Source: Motacilla alba alba (Eukaryota; Chordata; Aves; Passeriformes; Motacillidae). Taken from it: a DNA stretch of 64,000 nt. How positions within the stretch are numbered: the first letter of the stretch is position 1; each line of letters starts with the position of its first letter. A program made the position numbers and the translations under genes. The stretch is from assembly GCF_015832195.1 (NCBI RefSeq), contig NC_052018.1, forward strand, positions 57,349,666 to 57,413,665, in the 5' to 3' direction. Below the pieces are notes generated by a model. The model was not told the DNA's origin, did not search any database, and was given only the letters and a program-made list of their open reading frames with translations. Shown in pieces: positions 52,696 through 64,000 of the stretch.

Positions 52696-55600
52696 CCCCT
52701 GGGCTGCGGGCCGGCCGTTACCGGCCGCCCGGTGACCGTTAGCGACCGCGCGCTCCCGCGGCGCCCGCCCGACCCGCCGCCAGCTGTCACGGGGAGCGGC
52801 ACCGGCGCCCGGCCGCGTGTGTCCGTGTTGTCCGTCCGTGTCTGTCGGTGCGTGTCTCTATGTCCGACCGGGGGTGTGTCCGTGCGTGCCGGGGTGCTCG
52901 GGCGGGGGGGGTGTGTGTCCGGGCGGCGGCCGGTGTCGCAGGGCGGGCCGGGCTGTTGTTGCGGGAGGCAGTGCGGCGGGCGGGGTGGCGCCGATGGCGG
53001 TCCCGGAGGGGAAGCGCCGTGCGGCGGCCGTGGCTGTTCCCTACTCGCCGCGTCCCCCCCTCGCCGGCCCCGTTCCCGCCGCCTCGTTCCCGTCTGCCGT
53101 GTGCGAGCTGAGGCGGGGCCGCGGCGGCAGTGCCGGAGGGCCCGTGATCCCCCGCACGCACCGGGATCGGCGCCCGGCTGGTTCGCTTCGGCCGGCGGGA
53201 CCGGTGGTGTCGGCGGGCGCCCTCCGGTCTTTCAGGCCCGGGCTGAACAACGCAGCGGGAGCCGCCCGGGTTTGGGAATCGCGCCGAAGAGGCCGCGGCT
53301 GTTGGTGTTGGGTGAAAGGGGCGTGCGGCAGCAGTCCCTCCTCCCCGCTCCCCGGCGGGGTCCCGAGTGGCTCCGCTCGGAGGGGTGGGCTGGGACCGCG
53401 GGGAGAGGAGAGGAGCTGTCGTGGTTGCGGACTCGTGCTGTGACAGCCGAGCTGTGCGGTGGCTGCCCGGCGCTGGGCGCACCCTTGTGCTCGCCGAGGG
53501 TTTGTGCTGTCCCCGTGCTGAACGCGGAAGGTGTTGGGCGGGCGCTTCTTCGCCGATGTACTTCAGTACATCCTGAAGTCTGCAGGTCCTGAGAGGACGG
53601 AGAGACAGCACCTTCTGTATTCGAATCTTCCAGTTTTCATATTAGAATAGAATTTACCTCTCTCAGATATACTTATAGTATCTCTCTTCTCTGCTCCTGG
53701 CCTTTTCCCTTCTTCTTCTCAAGTTCGTGTCCTAGATGTAAAAGGATGTAGATCTGGAGCCTGTATTATGACAGTTGTCTCTATTTTAGTGATACTACAA
53801 CACCACAGACAAGTTCAGCTGTGTGGCCTCCTCGGTATTCTAGTGTCATAGGAGAATCACCCTTGTTGTTTTCTCCTTTTCTCTGCTTATGCTAGATCAT
53901 CTGTTTCTCTGGTCTTTCTCAGTATTTTCCTTTGAAAACTATTAAATCCAGCAGAATAAGACATGCTGAAATGACTTTCAGCTTCCCTGTAAAAACTACA
54001 AATTATTGTAGAGTTTCATTGTCAAAATTCTGTTTAATAAATTGATAATAACTTTTCTAGTTACAAGTGTTGCAGTATATTTGTTTTGTTTTGTTCTGCA
54101 ACTGAAAGGGCTAGAAATACTGTTTTAGTGAAATACTGTTCTCTTACACAGCAGAGAAAAACTTTCTGACGTAAGAATCAGTGTTAAACTCCAAAATACA
54201 TCCAAAAAGCAATTACTGCCAGAATAGTCTATGGCACTCAGAACCTGAAGGCAAAACCAGTTTCTTTGTTGCAGAAGACAATGACAGTTTTTCAACACAT
54301 GGAAACTGTTCAGGGCATTGCAAATGATGATGACAAAGCTAAAATCATTGCAGTTAGTATACAGCAATAGTTGTATAGGAAGAGGAAAGTAAAATAGAAG
54401 TGCTCCATATCGTAATCTCAAAGCATGCACTGATGGTAATTTCCCCCTCTCTGTTTTGCATATGCATGTCAAAATGTTTTGAGGGGTGTTAAACAGGGAA
54501 ATAGTGGATTGGCAGTAACATATTGTGGAAGCAAAGAGGCCTTTGGTCTTGCAGGAAGATTGTGTTGTCAGCTTCAGTGGGTCTCTGTTCATGGTGTAGG
54601 GCTTTATCAGTGCAGAGCAGCTGCTGAATTAAGACTGTAACTTTCAAGCTAGAGTTTCTCAGGTAAGATGATACCTTGTTGCTAAAGTTGGGAAAACATT
54701 TAGAAGAAAGTACTGTTAATTGTGATACAGTTCTCCCAGATATGTTTCAACAAACTTAAAAATTATTGGTTACAGAAAGACTAAAATGTTCCATAGAATT
54801 ATTTTGGGGTAGTAGATCTATCAGTGTATTTCCCCCTCTCTAAAAACAGCTACATAGCATTTACAGCATTTTATGCTAAAAGTGAGAATGCAAATTGGAT
54901 AAGGTTAATTTGATGTCCAGTGTTTGTCTTGTGTGTAACTTAGTAAATGTGTGTGTAATGTAGTGTATATTTTGCATAACTTAAAGAAAATAATGCAGGT
55001 TGTAGTGACACAGTATGTTTTCTTCTGCAGCAAATCCTGGTAGAGTGGTTCTTGTCCCTGCCCTTATGCCACAATTCTTCTCTTGACTATTCTTATAGAA
55101 TTGCTTGTGAGGAAGGCAGTGCTGTAGGACTGGGTCGCTTTCTCATGACTTGTGAAGCATCAAGATTTGAGCTCCTCAATGTCTGTAAGCTGTTGTACTC
55201 TTATGGATAGAGAAGCAGTAGACTTGGTTGTGCATAAATGAGGGCTGAGGATAATAGAACTCATTAAAATGGTTTTGCTTCCAAATGAAAACATCTTTGG
55301 AAGATTCCTCTATGCTACATGTTCTTTTCCTTTTAAACAGCTATGAAGATTATTCTTTATGATAAGCTGTTATTGACAGTTACTAGTGCTTCTGGTTTGT
55401 GACATTTACTTTACTGCTCATTTCACTGTTGCCTTAACTATAGAACCAACTTTCTGTAATGTAACAATCATTGTGTTAGGGCACTGACAAGTGATTTTGG
55501 GTGTTTACAATGCAGATTTAGGCAATTTTTCTTTATAGGCTGTATCTTTGCTGCCCTGTCTTAAAAGGGACAAACTAATAAGGAGGGCCCTGGAACTTTG

Positions 55601-56516
55601 CGTGTTTTTCAGCACATGCTTAGGGACAAGTGACTGAAGAATATTGCAGTACATTGTTTTGTTGTTTTGATTTTTAACTTCTTGTTGCATTTTAAACATG
55701 TTTTTGCGCTGTTAATTTGAGGCATCATAGATGCACAATTTGACATATGTGAAATAAACTTGTTTAAAACATGCTCTTCCCAACAAAAATGCTGTTCTTG
55801 AATGTGCTGTTGCTATGAGGTGTCAGCTGCTTTGTTTCAGGGATTCTTGAAAGTACATCTCATTTTTTAAAAATGCCTTTTTAAAATCTGAATTATTCTT
55901 TCTTCATTCAAGCCTTAAAACAAATATTTTTCACCTTCACAGAGTAATTATTTAAATCTTTGTTTATTCCTAACTGAAGATAGTTGAATGTGTGCCTTCA
56001 AACTTGAGTAAACTTCTCCCTAAAATATATTTAAAGTAAGATCTTTTAGTAGGCACATTTCTAGGAAGCTCTGTAAATGCAGGTTATAGTAGGGTTAGAA
56101 ATCGTGCTAAACACAGAAATAACTACCTGTATTTAAATAAATAACTCTGACAGGAGATTTTGTAAAAATTATGAATCTGTCATATAGAGGTACTGAGGAA
56201 GGAGGAAAAGAATTGGTGAGTTATTTGCTTTTGTCTTGCTTGGTTGAAAGTCTTGATTATAAATCTGTAACTTTTCCCCCCTTTCTGTATCTTCAGCTAT
56301 TCGCTGATAGGTTACTGTTAGATCATTTTATCTTCTGTCTTTCATACTCGGGATTTTGCCAAGTCCTGCTACTTTACATGCCAACATCTTAGAAATCAGC
56401 TTTTCTTTTCCATGTGAAGGACACAAAAATTGGTTCCCTGTCCAGCTCACAAGCAATCAAAGTTCATTAAGTTTCCTTATTCTGCCTTTTCCCTCCAGTC
56501 AATGTCATGCTGCCAT

Positions 56517-56564
56517 AGGACAAGCTTGCTTTGCTTATTTAGGACAAGCTTGCTTTGCTTATTT
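56517..56564. repeat. 24-bp perfect tandem duplication
   Basis: The unit begins AGGACAAGCTTGCTTTGCTT and ends ATTT. It occurs exactly twice in tandem, at 56517-56540 and 56541-56564. Confidence 0.95.
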
Positions 56565-59500
56565 CTCTGATCGTGTTGTGTTGACGGTGTTTTCATCACA
56601 TATACCTGCTCTTGAATCCACATTTCTCAGTGCAAGTGAAGGTGAGTTAACTTGGCTGTGGCAGAAGTTGTTAACCATCTGTGGACTTGTTTCTTGCTAC
56701 ATTCTTTTACCTTCCGCACCTAATAAACTTGTGTTGCAAAAGTTAGCAACTCTAATTTGCAAGATTCCATAGAATTTTGCACCTCACATAAGATCAGAGT
56801 CTTAATTTTTCAGCGCGAATGATGCTTTAAATCAGTATATATTCAAATATTATCAGGATCTGAGAATACTATTTTTAAATATGCTTAAGGTGTTTCTCCA
56901 AGTGTTTTAATTATTTAGATGTTAAATAATTAAAAATGGGATCTTAGCGTGCTTCATCATGATGAAGGCTTATCTGCAATGAATCTGTACCTTTGGTGCA
57001 AGTTTCTGGTTGTTGAGGACAAATCTCTTTGGGAACTGCCATGAATGGGAAAGCATTGCATATAGTAAGCCTAAGTTAGGTTCAGCAAGCAGTAAACATT
57101 GGTTTTGTTTTGTTTATTTCCCTCTGTCATGTCTTTCCCCTTGGTTTATCCAAATCTCTTCTACATCTGTCTAATTTTGCTTAAGGAAGAGTAATGTAAC
57201 TTGGATGTACATGAAGAAGGGAAATAATAATGGAAAATTAGACCAGATTTAATGACTCCCTTGTACAAGCACTTTTGCTGCCTGTTGTGTGCATTCAGTG
57301 ACCACCCTTTCCTTCATCATGAATGTATTGAGGCTTCAGTGACTAAGCATTGTAATTTATGATCAGGTAGTAAAGTGGTTAGAAAGTGAACTATTTTTTT
57401 CAATAAAAAATTAACACATCCACTGATAAGTTAATTTAAGAATATAAAATTTCTTAAATTTAGTTCATGTCTCAGATGGCAGGCTTGAAATCTGTGATGC
57501 TATTTTTTTGGAGCATTGAGATTTAAAAAAATTTTGTTAGCAAGTAATTTGAATAATCGCCTAAAGGAGTTGCTGTGCAACTTTTTTTTTTTTAAAGTAA
57601 GATTTAAGTATTTGCTAATGATTTTCCCATATCAGTAAAATGTTTTGAAGGAGTTTCTGTACCCTTGATCTTTTAAGAGGCAGGCCTTCAAGTAAGTCAA
57701 GACAACTAGATATCCCAAATAATAGGAACTGATAACAGAAAGAAAAAAAACCAACCTAAATTTAATAATTAATAATTTATCACATTTTATTGGTGTGTAA
57801 ATTAAGATTGTGTTCTTAATTGGTTCTTTGTTGTTGGCATGTTTTTTGCACTTAATGTTAGACAGGGTGTCAATGTAATGTTAAAAGCATATCCATACTT
57901 TCCCAGAAACTCCCTAAATTCAGTGCATTAAAATCCAAGTCCTTGATCATTCAAGAAAAAAAAGAGGGCATTTTTTGCTGATTATTTACATCACAAATCT
58001 TTATCACTCCTAATAAATAACTTTAATTAAAAATATTTGATTCTTTTGCTTGATTGAAGATATATTTTCACTTTGGTATGTGAATGTAATGCCATGATAC
58101 GATTTTTTCCTGGTGGTCTGAAGCTGCCTAGTAGTCCATAGCAAAGTGGAAATGATATTGCAAATGTGTCCAAAACAGGTCATTACAGCTGCATGTAGGC
58201 ATTTTAAAAAGAGGGAATCCTCTATGGTTTAGCTTCAGTACAGCTCTAAGCTTTTCTTTTAATGCTACTGTTTTCTTTCATCCTGATGTAGTATTAGGAG
58301 ATCACCAAGAGCTACTGGAAAGCCTAGAAAGAAATGTGTAATGTTCATATTCTTTTGTGTGATTGTTGATGTGAATGTTATCCCTTAATGCCTCGAAGTC
58401 ATGTTCTTTAGTGCTGCATAACACTTTAAGTAAATAATTTTAAAAATTTTTATTAGGTTAATTGTATTAATGTTTTGAGGACAAAATGCTTTTAAATGCT
58501 TGCACTGTTGAAATACAGCTTCAGAAATTCTTCCTAATTTCTGCTAGTAGGACATTTCTTTGTCATTTTGTCCCAAGAGTCAGAGTTATATTTTGCTGAT
58601 CTTCTGATCTTCCTCAACTTTCATGTAGTACTAGTGCCTGCCTTAATGAAACCACCTTCGTAATGACAAACTTCATGTGCTCTAGCTGCTGGTCTTAACA
58701 GCATTGGCTTTTCTGAAAACTGCAGAGTGGTTGCACGGAATCTGCTCAGTAAGGTGTGAGATGTGCACCATCTGCCTTCTTTACAGATCTACCAAAGCTG
58801 TAAGTAGTTTTGCCGCAGGCCTTACTGTGAAGAGAGTTCCCCATCTATCTGTCTGATCCAGCTAACTTTATCTTAACCTTTGCAACACTTTTTCATTATT
58901 ACTGATGGTTGTTGTCAGTTTGTATTGAACTCTTTAGTTTTGACTTCCCATGTGATGTGTAAGTGAAGTTCAGCCTTCTCAAATGTTGAGGGCTTGAGGA
59001 GTGCTCGGAGGTTAAAGTCTCCCTCATCCACATATGGATGTTGAAGTTCATTGGAAAATGAAGTTCTATGTTTTTGCATGCTGAAACAACCTAAAGTTAC
59101 TTTTTTCTTTCATGTACTCCTCAAAGTTTCTAAATTCAGCTGCTGATATTTAGACGAAATCAACATAATCATTATGATAAATGTGAGTACATTACAGAGA
59201 ACTTCTGTATAAACCTGTGTGCTGGAAGGCTGTGTTTAGCAGACCTTTCTCCTCCCCCAGAGAAGAAAATGGCTAATACCAACTTTGCAACACTGCCCTA
59301 TTTGAGGGGGCAATACAGCTGTGGTTAAAATATCTAAATTAGTTAACTGCAGACTTTCAGATCCATGAAAATGAATAGAAAGCTCTTATCTGTTACACCA
59401 ACGTGGATGGGTTGTTTTTGAAGGTGATCCTTATTAAATAGGGAAGAAATACTACCTTAAAATAAAAGTGAAATGTTCACAGCTAAGTTTGTATTTTATT

Positions 59501-59598
59501 GAAGATTGAGGCTGTATACTAGTTTGTGTTGAGACTAGCTTATGATTCCTATGTTTTACCTCTGCAGGTTTTGAGTAGCATTTAAATGGGAATTTAAT

Positions 59599-59630
59599 AT
59601 TTATTATTATTATTATTACTATTATTACTC
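59599..59630. repeat. (ATT)n microsatellite
   Basis: About ten ATT units with two ACT interruptions. Confidence 0.9.
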
Positions 59631-60439
59631 CCATTAAAAAAAAAAACCTGTAACTTTGGAATTTTCATGGGACTTGATATTTGTGCTTTATTTCTGGGCT
59701 GTAAGATTAACTCTGATGGATTTGTGCTTTCCTCAGTCTTTCTGTCATGTCTCTGAAAGATAGACTCTCAAGTGATTCCTTCCAGTGAGCTGTATGTAAC
59801 CTCCTGTTTGGATAATGTTTGGATATTGTGAATACAAATAACAGTGAAAACAGATGGACAGCTGAATGTTTGAGGCAGATAGCTCTTAAATTATCAGCAA
59901 AGCACAAGAAATTTGCATGTATGAGTGGTATAAGAAACACTTGTTTACAAACACCTACTTTCAATTTATTTAGCACAAAGAGCTTTGTATGGTTTGGGTC
60001 AGTGTCTGTTACTGGATTTTAGGGTGCTGATGCATCACTTCTTGTTCTAAGTGCTTTCTTTGTGTTCATGCTTTACAGTGAAATCTTCCTATGCTCATTA
60101 CTAAATAAAATTCTATTAACTGAACCACATTCTTTCCCATCTTTTTTCTTCCTCTGCTCAAACAAAAAGACCCTGACTTTAAAAATGTCAGTTGATCAGG
60201 TGCTTAAAACCAACAATCTTCACATTGCCTGCAAATCAGGCTGTGGTTCTGTTCCAGCCCATTGTCCTCTGGAAAATTGCTAGCTGGTTTTAATGGGTCA
60301 TGTGGAGACTGTCATTTGACACTGTCCTGCACTATAGCCATATCTTTAAAAGTGAGAGGCATGGATTAGACCAGTAGACCACTTGATAGATAAGGCTGGA
60401 TGGTAGCACTCAAAATAGTTGTGGTCAGAAGCTCTATGT

Positions 60440-60745
60440 TCAGGTGTAGACCGTGATAAGTGGTGTTCCTCAGGGGTTGGCACTTGGACTGGTGTTGCTT
60501 AACATCTTTGTCATTGACATTGACAGTCGGATCAAGTGCACTCTCCGCAAGTTTGTGGAGAGCAAACTGTCCAGCATCAAAAGTGTCGTGGCCATCAGGG
60601 CAAGGGAAGCAATTCTACCCCTCTGCTCTGCCCTGGAGTGCTGCACCCACCTGGAATGCTGCATCTAGCTCTGGGGCCCCTAACATAAGAAGGAACTAGT
60701 TGACCTTGAAGGATTCTTCTTACCCAAACCATTCTATGATTCGTC
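60440..60745 (+). repeat. CR1 LINE copy, internally deleted (in PCMT1 intron 1)
   Basis: Begins in the reverse transcriptase part of ORF2 (ISGVPQGLALGLVLLNIFVI, the family's GVPQGS...NIF motif). It then passes within about 130 nt to 'ctgcacccacctggaatgct' and 'ctctggggcccctaacata', and ends at the 3' terminus 'aaccattctatgattcg'. About two thirds of the ORF2 tail is missing. Plus orientation, same as PCMT1. Confidence 0.9.
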
Positions 60746-63700
60746 ACATCAGTAATTTCCATCTACATGAATGAATCTTTTGTAACATAAAGCTGTATGT
60801 GCTTTGCATCATGCCTTAAGATCTCTGTATGATTTCAAAATATCTCTATTTCACTGAAAATTCATCTTCCTAAGTGACGTATTCTGCAGTGGTTATGGAG
60901 AAAGTAATCTAAGAAGCTGAACTATGTGGATGCTGAAGTAGTTGCACTACTTGTGGATATTGAAGTAGTAAATGGTTTTGGGATCTGCAAGAGGATTTTT
61001 TTAATACATAAAGTCAGGAGGAGTTTGAGTAGGTGTTATGGTTTGTATAGTAAGCTTGTGTGCTGAATCATGTGGCAGTGACACATCCTCTTTTCTGATC
61101 TGGAAGCCAGTGTTGGTGTAATGTTGACTGGTAGTATTTTATGGTTTGGTTAGAAACATGTTTGGTCAACAGTCAGGATACCGACAGTGAGATAGGCAAT
61201 TCTTTGAAGCATAAGCACTTCACTAGTGCATTTGCTGCTAAATAAAAGACAAAATAAAAAGATAGGTTGTTTACTTGTTGCAGGTCCATGGTGTCTTTTC
61301 AGACTCTTCTTTCCTTGCCCTCTGACAGCCAACTGCCCAGTTTCCCAGGTTACATTCCCACCTTCAAGTCCAAGGACTGCTCTGAGTTCTTTTCCTGTTT
61401 TCATGGTGTTATTTGTGGAAAAGAGGCAGACCAGAGAGAGTTTTCAAAACATGCTCCAATTATGTCAAGTTGTCATTGCCACAGCCTCTGCACAGAGTAA
61501 CTCTTGAACTTGGCAGGCAGTGCTCCACTGTTAAGTACTTACTTTTCAGCTTCAGCCCTTTGAAGCTTGGAAGTTGTGCTGATATAACTCTGTTTGATTT
61601 GAGTTTACTTTTTATTTCAAGCCATCAGTGTGTTTGTGTATTATCCTTTGCTTGTAAACACTTTAATATCTGATTTCTTTGCAGTACAAACTGATTATCA
61701 TTCTTGAAACCCAGCAGTCTCCTCAAGGAGAGATTTCTGTGCACATTATAATTGGAAAGGATATTCTACTATGCATTTAATTGTGAATTATTTTCTTGCA
61801 ATATGCAGCATTGTTTTAAGATTTAGAAAATGGTTTTAGTTAGCATTTTATTAATAGTTAATTTTTTTAATTCTTTTGGTTTTTTGGTAGAGATGGCATG
61901 AAATTAGAATGTCTTCTTTGCAATATAAGCTTCTATTATTGGCTTCTTTATGGGATATACTTGTTTTCTGGGCTTAATTGAGAATTTGATAGAGATGTTT
62001 CAGGCAGAATTAAGATCCTGGCAGCTGGTCATCTTGGGACTGACTATTGCAGGAAAGAAAGGACTTTTTTGGAGTTCCGTACCTTACATTTTTTATGTTT
62101 CTCTATATTCAGCTGTGTGACTAAGAAAAAAAATCTTATTGCTATCAACACAGTTAAAATGTCAACAAAGTCAAATTGACCTTACTGTTTAGGGCATGAT
62201 TGTTTTTCTTAATTCCCATCTAAAATTTGATGTTGTTTCCATTGTATAATAAGCAAATTTGAAAAGCAGACCTAATCTATTGGGGGGGGGGGGGCGTAGC
62301 TGAGAGGATGTTGGTTTTTTTGATGATGGAGCATTATTCAATAATTGAAATAAATGGCTGACAGCAGATTCAGCTTCTCCCACAGGTTCTAAGTATGGGT
62401 AACTTTCTTCAATTCTTATTTACTGATGAAAAAGAGTACAATAATCAAAGACAGTACAACAGTCAGCAAATCTCATGATTGTTTGCTGAATGAGAGCATC
62501 CTGAATGCTCAGATCTGTAAAATATTAGTAGTTTCTGTTTTCAGGGCTTTTTTTTTGTAAGTTACCTGTCAGTGTAAGCATCTTATTTGATAGTTGTATG
62601 TACTTTGACTGGAGCTAAGTTTTGTGAAATTAGAGAAGGTTCTTGGCCTTATCATAGGGCCCTGCAGTCGTACTTCCGAGCTGGAAGCTTGTTCTTTTTG
62701 TTCTTTGCATGTTTATTCCACAAAGCACAAAAGCAAAGAGCAGGCCTATAGTTCTAGAATATATGCACCTATCTGCATGTAAAGAAATAAATCACTATTT
62801 TAGACCTTTTGTGAGTACTTCTCGGCCACTGCTTTTTGACATCCCTTCAGCCTGTAGAGCCTTTATCTCCTCACTTCTGTTAAAATTAGACTTGCTTATT
62901 TTCCTTTTTTTAAAGTATATTTCGTTTGGAGATACTAACTTCTTAGTGATTCCTAACGAGACTCTAAGAGTAAAAGTTTGATTTTTGGTTGGTTTTTTTT
63001 GTTTGTTTGTTTCTATGCTTTGTTCACAGAACTGCTGTACAACTAATCCAACTAATTTCTAGTGGTCAGGGAAAACTTTTTTTCCTTACTATCTATCCTC
63101 TGTTGTTAGTGCCAATTACTGGATTGATTTGTTTGTTTTCTTTTGGGTACAATTTTGCTCAGTAAATAAACTTATGAACTGCTGCAAATGCCTACTGGCT
63201 CAGCTTTGAAACCTTGGATTGAAATGAGTTTCCTCTAACTAGAACTGCTGTAGTATTCAGTTCAAAATGAAGTCAAAGAACAGGATATATCTAAGGTGTG
63301 GGGACTGTGAGTGGAGTGTATGCTTTTTCTGGGACTTACCAGATACAAAAATATTTCTAAAAAAAATATTTTAAAAAGGAATTGTTTTCCTTAAAATTTT
63401 CCTTAGTAATAGTATATTTGTTTTGCAGTTCTATGTGATACTTTGTCTTCAGACCAAAAAGGAATATGATCTGAGGAGTTACTTTCCTTTCTGAATTCAA
63501 GCATGTTATATGGGATAATTAATTCTGGACACAGATTGTAGATAAGGAAAGAAGACAGGAAAATCCCATGATTAATGGGTGTAGTTGGGAGCATCCAGTA
63601 AACAGTCAGTAAAGTCTCTGCAGAAGTTAGCCCATTCCTGGGGTGTATTTTTTTCAAAAAACCCCCTGGTGCAACTTCAGGACAATCTTACACAAGTTCC

Positions 63701-64000
63701 ATAATCTGATTTTCATGTTTGGGTTAGATATTAATGATGCTTAAATGACCTTGTTTTTTTTTTCCCTTTTAAAGTATAATTTTGCAAATAAATCCTTATT
63801 TAAAGGAAAGTAGTTAATGTAGTAGTTAATTAAAGAAAGTAGTTAATGAAGCAATCCATCATTGAAATGTCAGTTTTTTGTAGTTTATATAGTCTTTTAA
63901 TTCAAGTTATTACTTAATTTCTTCCATTTGTTTTCCAAAGTTTTCTGTTATTCATTAATGGGCTCTTGAGAACTTCAAAAAAATAGGATTAACAATGTTT
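60746..64000 (+). other. PCMT1 intron 1, right part
   Basis: AT-rich intron. It has a run of thirteen G at 62282-62294 and short near-repeats of 'aaagtagttaat' at 63808-63850. No exon is recognised up to the window end. Confidence 0.7.

Larger units (their letters stand above)
51770..53560. promoter_or_regulatory. CpG-island promoter of PCMT1
   Basis: Large CpG-rich block covering the PCMT1 upstream region, exon 1 and the first 0.9 kb of intron 1. Open frames of up to 286 codons on both strands are explained by the composition. Confidence 0.8.
52662..60439 (+). other. PCMT1 intron 1, 5' part
   Basis: GC-rich for the first 0.9 kb, with G/T-rich 'tgtccgtg'-like text at 52815-52925, then AT-rich. 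I looked for PCMT1 exon 2 (KNGIIKTDKVFEV) in all frames by eye and did not see it. A 24-bp tandem duplication lies at 56517-56564 and an ATT microsatellite at 59599-59630. Frames of 155 codons (54125-54592, minus) and 138 codons (56356-56772, plus) show no family resemblance. Confidence 0.7.

Noticed and set aside
52732..53611. Open frames of 208-286 codons just after PCMT1 exon 1, both strands
   Set aside because: They lie in intron 1 of PCMT1 within the CpG island, with simple-sequence translations and no known family.
54125..54592. 155-codon minus-strand frame in PCMT1 intron 1
   Set aside because: Cys/Leu/Phe-rich translation typical of AT-rich noncoding DNA; no recognised family.
60453..60699. 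71- and 79-codon frames as host genes
   Set aside because: Part of an internally deleted CR1; the GVPQG...NIF text is a LINE reverse transcriptase motif.
53600..64000. PCMT1 exon 2 inside the window
   Set aside because: No stretch encoding KNGIIKTDKVFEV or the following conserved text was found by eye, so the intron most likely continues past the window.

Overview
This is a window of vertebrate nuclear DNA, almost certainly from a bird. The genes are split by introns with GT-AG borders and start in CpG islands. The interspersed repeats are CR1 LINE 3' ends (with the usual 'attctgtgatt'-like ends) and one LTR of the avian ERVL type. There are no operons, ribosome binding sites, prophages or CRISPR arrays. 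The gene order KATNA1 - LATS1 - NUP43 - PCMT1 is the conserved amniote order (human 6q25.1). The species cannot be named from the sequence alone.

Layout: (1) 1-12.5 kb, KATNA1 (katanin p60 ATPase) on the minus strand. A noncoding exon 1 lies in a CpG island, followed by seven coding exons covering residues 1-339; the last exons lie beyond the left edge. (2) 12,690-12,760, an intact tRNA-Gly(GCC) on the minus strand just upstream of the KATNA1 promoter. (3) 17.8-36.3 kb, LATS1 (Hippo-pathway kinase) on the minus strand, complete: one noncoding and seven coding exons, predicted 1138 aa. (4) 37.0-46.15 kb, NUP43 (Y-complex nucleoporin, WD40 propeller) on the minus strand, complete: eight exons, predicted 374 aa. 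(5) 46.6-47.1 kb, a degraded ERVL-type LTR between the two divergent promoters. (6) 51.8-64 kb, the CpG-island promoter, first exon and 5' part of the large first intron of PCMT1 (protein-L-isoaspartate O-methyltransferase) on the plus strand. I found no further PCMT1 exon in the window.

The four proteins do not form one pathway. They are housekeeping or broadly expressed genes (microtubule severing, growth control, nuclear pore/kinetochore, protein repair) kept together by old synteny. Splice sites were placed by hand so that each junction keeps the frame and the family sequence. For LATS1 and NUP43 the summed exon lengths give clean frames ending in a stop.

I did not find a new multi-gene system. 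The points most worth a second look are small: a three-codon upstream ORF whose stop overlaps the LATS1 start codon; an in-frame, hydrophobic N-terminal extension in PCMT1 exon 1; three evenly spaced CCAAT boxes upstream of PCMT1; a G-quadruplex-type sequence next to the PCMT1 exon 1 donor; and an LTR with core-promoter-like sequence between NUP43 and PCMT1.
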